Shown here one piece after another: positions 1-8,244 of a stretch of 12,955 nt of DNA (position 1 is the stretch's first letter; the number at the start of each line of letters is the position of its first letter). A program made the translations under genes and the position numbers. Below the pieces are notes generated by a model that worked only from the letters and a program-made list of their open reading frames with translations, did not search any database and had not been told where the DNA came from. Source of the stretch: Parvularia atlantis (lineage: Eukaryota > Opisthokonta > Rotosphaerida); the NCBI GenBank assembly GCA_943704415.1, contig CALSCO010000400.1, positions 1 through 12,955 of the forward strand. Direction: 5' to 3'.

Positions 1-14
1 GGGGGGGGGGGGGG
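1..14. repeat. Poly-G run at the window edge
   Basis: Fourteen or more G at the left edge, C on the sense strand of the F-box gene. It lies about 10 nt inside an intron whose donor is at 24. It may be longer beyond the window. Confidence 0.9.
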
Positions 15-24
15 CCACACGCAC

Positions 25-1867
25 CTGCTGCAGGCTCGGCAGCTGCAGCAGAACCGTCAGTAGGTCGGCGCGGTCCATCTGGTAGCTGCGGTTCATCGAC
101 AGTCGCTCCTGCGTGTCTGGCGTTAGCGCGGTCGAACCTTGCCTCAGGCGCGCGCGCGCGCGCACCAGCCGCGGCAGCGTCGGCAGTGCCGACACGATCG
201 CCACGATGTCGGGAAAGTCGTTAAGGCCGAGGAAGCGCAGCTCCGGGCTCGCGTACAGCAGCGCGTCGGCCCTGAGCACCGCGGCCGAGCACCCGCTGAT
301 GTCGAGCGTGCGCAGGCTCGTGCGCGACGGGTAGACGATCAGGTCGGCGCGCTTGCCCGTCAGGCGCGTGCACCAGGCCACGAGCAGCGTCTCGAGCACG
401 GCGGCCTTGTGCAGCAGGTTGCACACGCCCACGGCCGAGATGTCCGTGCCCGAGAGGTTGACGTGCCGCAGCTGCGTGCAGTACGTGGCGATGATGTCGA
501 GCGTGCCGTCGACGATCGTGCGGCACGCGTCTGCACACCGGCCGCGTCAGTAAGCGCGAGCGCACGCACTGGGCGCGACACGCACAGAGGTCCAGCCATT
601 GCAGCGCTGGCAGCCGCTCAAATAGCTGGAGCAGGAACGGCGTCGGCACGCGCGACTCGTTCAGGTTGAGCCGCTGCAGCGACGGGTACGTCTGCGCGGC
701 CGCGGTGAGCTGTGCGCGCACTAGGGCAGGCGGGCGCGAGCGTGCCTTGAAGTCAGCAAAGTGGCGGTGCACGCGGTCGCCCTCGGTCGACACGACCGTC
801 GTCGGCAGGAACAGGTCCGGCACGCCCGAGTTGAGCGCGGTGCGCACGAAGGCGGCCGGGATGACACCGCGCGTCTGAGGAGCTGTGTGCGCACGCGTTA
901 GCCACCCGCCAAGCCCGATGTTGGGCGACGCACTCAGCTCGCAGGCCGTGCGCAGGCGCTCGCCGTGCTGGTGCACCGCGTCGTACCACGCGCGGCAGAC
1001 CTGGATCACGCTCGCGATGTCACTGCGCTCGAGGAACTGGAATATAGCCACCCAGAGCTCTGCGCGGCGCAGCGCGTGAGAGCGCGCACACAGAGAGATA
1101 GAGAGGCGCGAGCGCGCACCGTTGGGCAGGCGCTGCGTGGCGCGGTTGTGCGCGTCGGACGAGGCGGCGGCGCGCGCGGGCGGCGGCAGCGACGGCGACG
1201 CAACCTGCAGCGGGTGCGGGCGGCGGCGCTTGGCCGCGGGCGAGGGCGAGGTGATGTCGAGCTTGCGGCGCAGGATCACGGGCGACGGCGGCGTGAAGGG
1301 AGAGGACGCGGGCGCATCGTTCTCGGACACGCTCGAGGCGGGCGAGGCGGGCGAGCCCGGCGTGCGCAGGCCGGGCGAGCGCGACACGAGGCTGTTGGCG
1401 GCGCTGCTGGGCGCGAGGACGGCACGCTTGGCACGCTGCGCATCGGGCGATTCGTACGCGATCTTGCTCTGCGTGCAGGGCGCGTGAGGAGCGGCATGGC
1501 AAAGCGGCAGATGGCGAGGACACGCACGTGCACGCCCGGGTAGTGCGTCTGGAACGTGGTCGGCGAGAGCGTGCGGCGCGGGCTGCCGTCCCAGCGGATC
1601 GGCGTCACCTGGAACGCAGTCACGGTCGCATCATCAGTCACTTGCGCGGCCCGGCGGCAGCAACAGAAGGCGGCGCACGTCGCGGCGGTCCATGGGCGGC
1701 GCGGCCGGCAGCAGCGGCAGCACGACGTCGGCGGGGCGCTCGGCGTGGCGGCGCGCACGCGGCGGCGGCGACGACCGCGGCGGGGCGGGCGACGGCGGAA
1801 GTGGCGCGCGCGGCACCGGCGCCAGTGGCGCGACTCCAACGGCGGCGGTTTGCGCGGGCTGCGCCAT
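25..1867 (-). CDS. F-box / leucine-rich-repeat protein, 3' end cut by window edge
   Basis: Probable substrate-recognition subunit of an SCF ubiquitin ligase. Seven exons are visible (1867-1679, 1608-1528, 1468-1120, 1059-934, 882-586, 530-166, 108-25), 1491 nt or 497 residues in frame. A further donor (GTGCGTG) at 24 shows the gene continues off the window. Splicing exon 3 to exon 4 restores a textbook F-box start, LPNELWVAIFQFL, followed by VCRAWYDAV (about residues 204-240). From about residue 310 onward there are leucine-rich repeats (LQRLNL, LQWLDLYAC, LRHVNLSGTDI, LRTLDISGC, LRFLGLNDF), as in the FBXL/Skp2/Grr1 class. The first 200 residues are Pro/Ser/Ala-rich and look disordered, with many SP and TP sites and a basic KRRRP patch, suggesting phosphorylation and nuclear entry (inference). 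Another ATG at 1871 lies out of frame, so 1867 is chosen. The substrate is unknown. The F-box and LRR calls are firm; the start is less so. Confidence 0.85.
148..163. repeat. (GC)8 run in an F-box gene intron
   Basis: Sixteen alternating G/C bases, next to the donor of intron 109-165. Read through, it would give an artificial Arg-Ala repeat. Confidence 0.85.
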
Positions 1868-2081
1868 GCATTCGGCACGTGCCGCGCGGCTCGGTAGTCG
1901 CGGGGCGCGGGGCGGCGGCGCGGCGGGCTGCGCGCGGGGCGGCGGGCGGCGCGTGAGGGCCGTGCGCGCCGCGGCGCGCGCTTTGGCGCCAACGGTCGCT
2001 CTGAAACTGACCCGCGACGTCTCACGTTTCACACGCGTTTCCACAAAGAGAAGAAGCGGGCCCGGGGGGGCGCGAGCGCGT
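1868..2081 (-). promoter_or_regulatory. Upstream region of the F-box gene with E2F-like and MCB-like words
   Basis: This 214-nt gap lies between the stop of the Yop1 gene and the start of the F-box gene. It holds TTTGGCGCCAA (1982-1992), which matches the E2F-type core TTTSGCGC, and an ACGCGT (2033-2038), the fungal MCB core. A 12-bp perfect palindrome with a central CACGTG sits at 1873-1884, just before the ATG. ACGCGT and CACGTG are expected fairly often at this GC content; the E2F-like word is less so. No TATA box is evident. Confidence 0.3.
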
Positions 2082-3006
2082 TCACTCGTCCTTCTTCGAC
2101 AGCGACTGCGACACCAGCAGCGCCTCGGCCGCGAGCTCGGGGATGCTGTCCTGCGCGCGGCTCGCTGCCTTGCGCGCCGCGTCCTCGGCGGCCTTGACGG
2201 CCTGCGCGCGCACGCCCGCAGTGTCAGCACGCGCACTCGCGGCAGCGGCACGACGAGGCGCACCTTGTCGATCTGGTCCGCGTTGTCGAGGAAGAACTGG
2301 CGCAGGAAGCGCTTGTACAGCAGCACCGCGCCGTTGGTGTAGTCGCTGATGAGGAACACGAGGAACGCAAGCTTGAGCACGTAGTACAGCGGGATCCTGT
2401 CACACGCGCGCACCCACACCTTAGCTGCCCCGCACTCGTGGCACACGCGCAGCACACAAGCGCGCACCAGAACAGCAGCACGTCCGAGAACGTCTCCATG
2501 ATGTTGAAAGTGGCGTAGACGATCCAGTACGTCAGCCTGTGAGCCGCACACGCACGGGCAGTGAGCACACGCCGGGGCGCGCGCAGACGGCCGCGCGCAC
2601 CACTTGGTGTCGTCGTCCTTGCCCTTGCTCTCGATCGCCTTGAACGAGGCGTACGCCGGGTACGCGAAGCCGAGGATGTTGCTGCGCGCGACGCGCCGTG
2701 TCACGGGCATCGGTGGTGCACGTGTGCGCGCGTACGTGAGCAGGCCCGCGAAGAAGTTCATGAAGAACAGGCCGAGCACGAGCGCCGCGCCCGAGCCGAC
2801 CACGACCATGCGCGGCACGCCCGTCGCCTTCTCGACCTGCGCCAGCTGCGCTGCGGTGTCGCGCGCGCGCACCGGCGCCGTCAGCACGCGCGACGAAGGG
2901 GGGGGGGGGGGGGGGGGGCAGCGGCGCGGCGGCCGACGGCACCGTTCTTGTTGATCTCAGCCTGCACGCGCTGCCACAGCTCCTGCGCCTGCTGCTGCAC
3001 CGACAT
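2082..3006 (-). CDS. YOP1: Yop1/REEP5 family ER membrane-shaping protein (TB2/DP1/HVA22)
   Basis: Members of this family insert wedge-like hairpins into the ER membrane and stabilise tubule curvature with reticulons. Exons are 3006-2943, 2850-2736, 2681-2601, 2536-2468, 2396-2264 and 2201-2082. They total 582 nt, giving 193 residues, close to the roughly 180 of yeast Yop1. Splicing yields the family signature in order: EKATGVPR, a hydrophobic stretch (MVVVGSGAALVLGLFFMNFF), LLTNILGFAYPAYASFKAI, KDDDTKWLTYWIVYATFNIM, FWIPLYYVLKLAFLVFL and TNGAVLLYKRFLR. An Ala/Lys-rich helix (AVKAAEDAARKAASRAQ) that could be the amphipathic helix of this family follows. The protein ends in KKDE, which fits a KKXX dilysine ER-retrieval signal. 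Intron 1 (2851-2942) holds a run of 21 C on the sense strand. Start choice: first ATG of the exon that opens MSVQQQAQELW. It lies 214 nt upstream of the F-box gene on the same strand. Confidence 0.93.
2898..2918. repeat. Poly-G run of 21 in intron 1 of the Yop1 gene
   Basis: Twenty-one uninterrupted G on the plus strand, so C21 in the transcript, located just upstream of the branch point (GTGCTGACG). The length is likely variable and prone to sequencing error. Confidence 0.95.
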
Positions 3007-3858
3007 GGCTCGCGGGAAGGGCCGAGGTGATCTCGCTCTGGGGCGACGCGGCACAGGCGACGGCGCGGTCGTCAGCCACGCAGCACGGCGAGCGCGGCGA
3101 GCACGGCGAGCATGGCGAAGGGCAAGCAGCAAGCGCGCGAAGGGGGGGAGGTGGGTGGCGCCGGCCGCACGTGTGTCGTGAGAGCGGGCGCCGCGTGAAA
3201 GTGACGCGACGACGGGCGGCGCCAATGCAAGCAGCACACGGCACGCGCACGTCAAAGCGAGGGCACGAGGCGCGTGCACACGCGGCACACGGCGCCGAGG
3301 GCGAGGAGTGAATGCGCCGGCGGTGGTGCGGGAAGGCCCCGTCGCCCCTAGCGCCTGAAGGTCGGCGAGGACGCGACGGTGCACGGTCGACGACGTAAGG
3401 TCAAGCGCCCACACGGCGGCCGCACGCGGGACGCGGCGGGTCGCCACCCGGCCAGGACCTGGACGGACTGAGCCGAGCGGACAGAACTGAACAGACTGAA
3501 CCGACTCGGAACGGACGACCAGCACGCCGCCGAGTATCCGGCGCTCGGCCGAGACGGCGTACGTCCTGAGCGGCGAGCAGGGCACGTTGCCGTTCAGTTG
3601 GGTGGCCGGAGACCTCCAGAACGCGCGCGTCCGGCTCGTACTTGTTCGCCCTCTTCTTGATGTGCAGCGACTCGGAGCGTCCTCGAGGGCGACCGCGTTC
3701 AAGTTGCCACGGCCTGTCGTCTGCGTCCGCGTGCGGGCCGCACGTCGCGGTGGACCGTGGCCGTGACGATAGGCAATCTCAGGCTGGGCGGTCCCAGTGC
3801 CGATGTGCACGCAGCCGCCGCTGAGCCGCCCGGTTCAGTTAGAAAAGTCTCTTCTGGC
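3007..3858. promoter_or_regulatory. Divergent intergenic region between the Yop1 and TRIM-like genes
   Basis: This 852-nt stretch is the longest without a convincing gene. Open frames cross it on both strands, but none shows a recognisable domain or a splice-supported model. It contains a CCAAT box (3222-3226), a four-copy 9-nt repeat (3083-3118), a small 13-codon ATG frame on the minus strand (3113-3072), and recurring ACTGAAC words in both orientations (3486-3492, 3495-3501; reverse at 3592-3598 and 3833-3839) with a variant ACTGAGC at 3467. It probably carries promoters and 5' leaders for both flanking genes. I cannot place start sites. Confidence 0.5.
3083..3118. repeat. Four-copy 9-nt tandem repeat upstream of the Yop1 gene
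   Basis: Consecutive copies GCACGGCGA, GCGCGGCGA, GCACGGCGA and GCATGGCGA. They lie 77-112 nt upstream of the Yop1 start codon in its presumed leader or promoter. Confidence 0.8.
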
Positions 3859-5932
3859 ATGGCACAGCCCGCGCCACGTGCGTCCTGCGCGCCCAACGTG
3901 CCCAGGCGCCACCCTGTCCCGGCTGACCGACCGCAACATCGCAGCACCGGCCCCGGCCGTCTGCCCGTTCTGCGCCGACCCGCTCCCAGACGGCGATGGC
4001 GCAGCCGCGGCCACCACGCCCTGCCGGCACCCCATCTGCGCGGCGTGCGTGGCGCAGACGGGCGAGGCGCCGCGCAAGTGCCTGTTCCCGCTGAGCGCGG
4101 GCGCGAGCCTGGCCTACTGCAGCACCGTGTTCCGCCGCGCGGACATTGTGCTGGCCCTGGCGTCGGGCGAGCGCCGGTGCTCGTTCTGCAGCAAGCGCGC
4201 GGTCACGCACCGCTGCACGCTCTGCGACGACGTCTTCTGCGAGCGCGACGCGGACGCGCACCAGGACGCCAGCGACGCGCACATGGTCACGGCCATGGCA
4301 GCGGCGCCCGCGCAGGCCAGCGAGCCAGCCGTCAGCCTGCCCATGTGCCGCGCGCACCCGACCCACCGCGCCACGCTCTTCTGCCAGCCGTGCGAGCAGA
4401 CCGCGTGCTACGACTGCCTCAACAGCGTGCACGCCTCGCACGCCGTGCTCACGATCGAGAGCGTCCTCGACAAGCTGCAGCACACGGTCAACCTGCACGA
4501 GCTGGGCGAGCGCCTCGACCCGCTGCGCAGGCGCACGAAGACCGGCGTGCTCGTGCTCAAGGAGGACCTGGCGCACCTGGTGCAGCACCGCAGTGACAAC
4601 GCGCTCTGGGTGGAGCGCTTCTTCGACCCGCTGATCGAGCCGCTGGAGCGGCGCGTGGTCGACCTGCGCGACCGCAAGAACGCGCTCAAGGCCAGCATCG
4701 AGAAGACCGTGACCGCCCACGCCCTCAAGCTCAGCGAGCAGCACGCGATGCTGACCAAGCTCGACGCCGAGCTGGCGCAGCTGCAGGCCTTGACCGAGAA
4801 CGCGCCCGCGGGCACATCCCTGCACGCGACGCAGACGCGCGAGGACCTGGCGAAGCGCGTCAAGGCGATGGAGGACAGGACGCTCGTCGACCAGCCCGTG
4901 GTGCGCGAGACCATGCGCGTCATCTTTGGCCCGCGCCCGAGCATCGAGGCCGTGCTCAAGCTCAATCTCAAGACGCTCGGCGTGCTTGCGCCGGTCGACG
5001 TACGCGTGCACGGCGAGAACGACCCGGCGACGCGCGTCGTGGGCGCGCGCAAGTACCGCGAGATCGTCGTCCCGACCCGTCAGCTGGGCACGGGCAAGAC
5101 CGGCACGGTCGCGGGCCACTTCAGCGGCGCGCAGGGCATGGTCTACACCGAGGACGCAAACTTGGTCGTGGCGGACCGGTACAACCACCGGCTGCAGGTC
5201 TTCTCTTGCGACGGCGTGCACCTGCTCAGTGTGACGACGGGCGTGGACCCGCCGATCGACGTGACCGCGACGACCAACGGCAGCGTGTGGGTGTCGCACC
5301 CGCGCGCGCCCTTTGGCACACACCTGCGCTTGCTGCGGCTGGACTTGAACCAGCACACGGGCGCGGCGGCGGCGGCGCGGGTCGTGCACAAGCTCGACTG
5401 CGCCCAGGCCACGACGCTGCACGCAGTCAGCGACGGCACGCTCATCGTCGGGTGCGGCGAGAGCAACTATGTTATGCGCCGGAGCACGGTCGCGGCGGGG
5501 GACGCGCAGCAGCGCGAGTGGTCGTCGACCGGGGCCAAGTTCCGCACGGTCGGCGGCGTGGTCGCGATCGAGGACGCCAACCTGGTCGTGTGCTGCGACC
5601 TCGGCCACGGGCGGCTGCAAGTGCTCACGCTCGACGCGGGCACGTACGTGGGCTCGATCGGCGAGGGCCTCGGGCACCTGGTCACGCCGGTCGCGGTCGC
5701 GTGGGACAACGAGGCGCGCGTGCTCGTGGTCAACGATATCGGCACGGGCCAGCTGACGGCGTGGACGCTCACGGGCGACCTCGTGCACCAGTGGGCGCTG
5801 GGGGCGGGCACGGCGGCGCCGCCGCACGCGTCGGGCAGCGTGCAGTACGCGGGCGTGGCGGTGTCGTCGGCACATACGGGCAGCCTCGTGGCGGCGTCGA
5901 CGTGCGCGGGCGGGCGAGTGGACGTCTTCTGA
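3859..5932 (+). CDS. TRIM-like protein: RING-like finger, two B-boxes, coiled coil, NHL-type propeller
   Basis: Likely a ubiquitin ligase or RNA/protein-binding regulator of the TRIM-NHL type. Exon 1 (3859-3877) and exon 2 (3945-5932) flank one 67-nt intron with donor GTGCGT, branch point GGCTGACC and acceptor TCGCAG; together they encode 668 residues. A zinc finger has C13-x2-C16 and C33-x-H35-x2-C38-x2-C41, but I see no final C-x2-C pair, so it is an incomplete or divergent RING. B-box 1 spans about 85-119 (C85, C88, C97, C100, C105, H112, H119). B-box 2 has all eight ligands: C141, H144, C153, C156, C161, C164, H169, H172. About 180-330 is charged and Leu-rich, consistent with a coiled coil. 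NHL-like blades end in ADRYNHRLQVF (about 415), CCDLGHGRLQVL (about 555) and NDIGTGQLTAW (about 602). An unspliced reading from ATG 3803 is also open. Ligase activity is uncertain because of the odd RING. Confidence 0.85.
3878..3944 (+). other. Single intron of the TRIM-like gene
   Basis: Donor CAC|GTGCGT, branch point GGCTGACC, acceptor CATCGCAG|CACC, 67 nt. Splicing links the well-placed ATG at 3859 to the finger and B-box frame. If it is retained, the same frame is reached from ATG 3803 instead. Confidence 0.75.
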
Positions 5933-6107
5933 TCGGCCTTGGGCCACCTCGCCTTCTGCTCCCATTCTGCCTACATTATTCTGTACTTCTGTCTAGAGCC
6001 ACCGGTCGACCCGGCGCAGTGCACGCCCAGACACCACAGAACTCATCACTGACTCGCAGTGACTCCGCCGGACCGGTCACACTTCACGTGCTCCCCACGT
6101 GACCAGG
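5933..6107 (+). promoter_or_regulatory. 3' end of the TRIM-like gene and promoter/leader of the ZIP gene
   Basis: A 175-nt gap between two same-strand genes. Its first half is the least GC-rich DNA nearby (around 5970-5995) and may hold the 3' end signals of the TRIM-like transcript, although there is no AATAAA. The second half holds two CACGTG boxes arranged as an inverted repeat directly before the ZIP start codon. Confidence 0.45.
6084..6102 (+). promoter_or_regulatory. Paired CACGTG boxes in inverted repeat before the ZIP start
   Basis: TCACGTG (6084-6090) and CACGTGA (6096-6102) are perfect inverted copies separated by five bases and end 5 nt before the ATG at 6108. CACGTG is the target of bHLH factors such as Pho4, TFEB and USF. 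The arms could alternatively pair as a small hairpin in the mRNA leader. Function is inferred from sequence only. Confidence 0.4.
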
Positions 6108-7434
6108 ATGAGTGACACTGCGCTGCTCGCGGGGCTGTGCGCGGTGATGTTTGGCGGCGCGTTCGCGGCGGGGATGCTGCCGCTGGCCTTCACGGTGCGC
6201 GGCGCCTGCATCGCGTGCCGCCGATCGTATGACGCGGGACGGCGCAGCTCAACGAGGAGCGGCTGCGCGTCGTGACGGCGTTCGGCGCGGGGCTACTCGT
6301 CGGCTCAGCGCTGATCATCATCCTGCCCGAGGGCGTGCAGGCGCGCATCGCGTCGTGGGCGTGGCGTGGGCGAGCGCTGTGCTGATCGCGATGGGGACGG
6401 CGGCGCGCAGACGCTCTACAGCGGGCCGCACGCCGACGAGGGCGCGCGCTACATGGGCCTGGCGCTCGCGTTCGGCTTCGCGGTCATGTTTGTCGTCGAC
6501 CAGCTCGGCCCGGCGCACGCGCACGCGCACGGGCACGCGCACGGGCACATCGCCGTCGGCAACCTCGCGCAAGAGTACGAGACGCCGCCGCGCTTCTCGG
6601 CCGCGTTTGTCGGTGCGCGCCGATTGGTGCCACGTGTGCACGTCACGCCTGGCACCACTGACGGCGACCACGGGCACACGCGTGCGCGCGCACAGGGCTG
6701 CTCATCCACAACGCCGCCGACGGGCTCGCCATGGGCGCCGCCGCGGCCGGGCAGAACACGTCACTCGAGATCGTCGTGTTCCTCGCCATCCTCCTGCACA
6801 AGGCACCCGCGGCGTTCGGTCTGACCACGTTCCTGCTGAGCGAGGGCCACACGCGCAAGGCACGCCGCTCGCCCGTCGCACGCGCACGCTCACGCTCACG
6901 CTCACGCTCACGCTCACGCTCACGCCCGCGCGCGTGGCAAGCAGAGCATACGGCAGCTGCTCGCCATCTTTTGCGCCGTGCCGCCGCTCGCAACCATCGC
7001 CACGTACTACGTGCTCTCGGTGGTGCACCTGGACGTGCCGCAGCACGTCTGGACCGGCCTTGTCCTGCTCTTTTCGGCCGGGTCGTTCCTCTACGTCTCG
7101 ACCATCCACGTCATGCCCGAGCTGCTCCACCGTGAGTCGGCCCTCAACCTCGACTCACCCAGCACGGCGCCCGCGCGGCTGAGCACGGTGCGCGCGTCCG
7201 CAACCTGGTCATAGACGCTCACGCCGCACACGCCAGGTCCAGTACCTCGCCATGATCGCGGGCATGTTCACGCCCCTACTGCTTCAAGTCGAGCACGGGC
7301 ACAGCCACGGCGCGGCCGTCGCCTCGGCCACGGCGGCGGCGGCGGTGGCCGTGCTCGGTGGCGGTGGTGGCGTGGACGGCGGCGCGGGCGAGGCGGCGAT
7401 GCACGACGTGCACGACGGACACGTGCACGGCTGA
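6108..7434 (+). CDS. SLC39A9: ZIP-family zinc transporter, ZIP9 (SLC39A9) type
   Basis: ZIP proteins move Zn2+ into the cytosol; ZIP9 relatives (including yeast Atx2) act at the Golgi or secretory membranes. Exons are 6108-6194, 6248-6340, 6411-6612, 6696-6859, 6945-7187 and 7237-7434, 987 nt giving 328 residues. Joined exons show ZIP9 hallmarks in order: [49 protein letters not shown], a His-rich loop at 96-106 ([11 protein letters not shown]), the metal-site helices HNAADG (132-137) and HKAPAAFG (162-169), and [20 protein letters not shown]. The last helix ([16 protein letters not shown]) leads into an Ala/Gly-rich tail ending in [11 protein letters not shown], a longer His-bearing tail than I would expect for the family. 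Introns 2 and 4 appear to start with GC; the 5' site of intron 4 is the least certain (GTCGCA at 6875 would add five residues). An alternative GTGAGT at 7132 would break the frame. Confidence 0.92.
6341..6410 (+). other. SLC39A9: GC-AG intron in the ZIP9-like gene (intron 2)
   Basis: Reads GTGCAG|GCGCGC ... GCGCAG|ACGCTC with a GCTGATC branch-point-like word. This gives PEGV-Q-TLYSG, agreeing with the conserved PEGV of ZIP9. A GT donor six nt upstream (6335, GTGCAG) is possible but would delete V and Q. Confidence 0.7.
6860..6944 (+). other. SLC39A9: Probable GC-AG intron in the ZIP9-like gene (intron 4)
   Basis: Reads CGCAAG|GCACGC ... GCAAGCAG|AGCATA, the same AAG|GCACGC donor as in the MTR gene. 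Removal joins EGHTRK to SIRQLLAIF in frame. Most of the intron is a CACGCT repeat. A GT donor at 6875 (GTCGCA) would also keep the frame but fits the local donor consensus poorly. Confidence 0.62.
6885..6926 (+). repeat. (CACGCT)6 hexanucleotide repeat in ZIP intron 4
   Basis: Six perfect CACGCT units and a seventh ending in C instead of T. Adjacent units create repeated GCTCAC, the branch-point-like word seen in other introns here. Confidence 0.95.
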
Positions 7435-7538
7435 CAAGCGACCAACCCACACAAGAGACCGAACCCCCCGCATGTGTGCCACCCTTTTTTTTTCCGCGCT
7501 GCCGACCGCAACAGCGCCGTGAAAGATGCTCAGCACTA
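7435..7538. other. Convergent 3' intergenic spacer
   Basis: Only 104 nt separate the stop codons of the ZIP gene (plus) and methionine synthase (minus). It contains a T9 run (7485-7493) and no AATAAA on either strand. The two 3' untranslated regions must be short or overlap. Confidence 0.7.
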
Positions 7539-8204
7539 TCAGTCGTAGTTGAGGATGGGCTGCAGCCACCGCTGCGCCGTGTCAAAGTCCATCTGCTTGC
7601 GGCGGGCGTAGTCGACCACCTGGCGCGCGGATATCGCAGTCAGCGCTGCGCCACACGCCACGCCCCCCGTTGCGCACCTGCTCCTTCGAGATCTTCCCGA
7701 CCGCAAAGTAGCTCGCATGCGGGTGCGCAAAGTACAGCCCCGAGACCGACGCCGCTGGCCACATTGCGTACGACTCGGTCATCGTGATACCGCTCTGCTC
7801 GCCGATCCTGGTGCACGCGAATGTCAGCCAGCCGCGTCCCAAGCCCGCCGGAGGCCACGCACCGCGCAAGCTTCCACATCGTCGCCTTCTCGGTGTGGTC
7901 GGGCTGCGACGGATAGCCGGGCGCGGGCCGGATGCCCTGGTACTTGATCTTGATCAGGTCCTCCGTGCCCAGCTGCTCATCCGGCGCGTACGCCCACAGC
8001 TCCTTGCGCACAATCTCGTGCAGCTTCTCGGCGAAGGCCTGTGTGGCACGCGAGGGCCCCAGTCAGCCCCGCACAGCCACGCACCCCCGAGCGGCGCACC
8101 TCGGCCAGGCGGTCTGCCAGCGCCTCAACCATGATCGCGCTGTAGTCGTCGTGCTGCTCCTTGAACTGCTTGCACAGCTCCTCGCAGCCAAAGCCAGCGC
8201 TGCG

Positions 8205-8244
<40 letters not shown>

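Noticed and set aside
2881-3810. A 309-codon minus-strand frame running through the divergent promoter into the Yop1 start
   Set aside because: Arg/Pro/Ala-rich with no domain upstream of the Yop1 N-terminus, and it opens from a region lacking splice-supported exons. The first credible start is the ATG at 3006.
3839-5965. A 708-codon open frame on the minus strand opposite the TRIM-like gene
   Set aside because: It mirrors the GC-rich codon pattern of the real gene, has no recognisable domain, and its composition (Arg/Ala/His/Val) is that of an antisense shadow.
6885-6926. An apparent RS domain (repeated Arg-Ser) or Thr-Leu repeat in the ZIP region
   Set aside because: It comes from reading the CACGCT intron repeat. 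Flanking ZIP9 sequence is continuous only if this segment is removed.
7132-7236. GTGAGT donor at 7132 for the last ZIP intron
   Set aside because: It would leave the final exon out of frame. The GTGCGC donor at 7188 keeps the frame and matches the local consensus.
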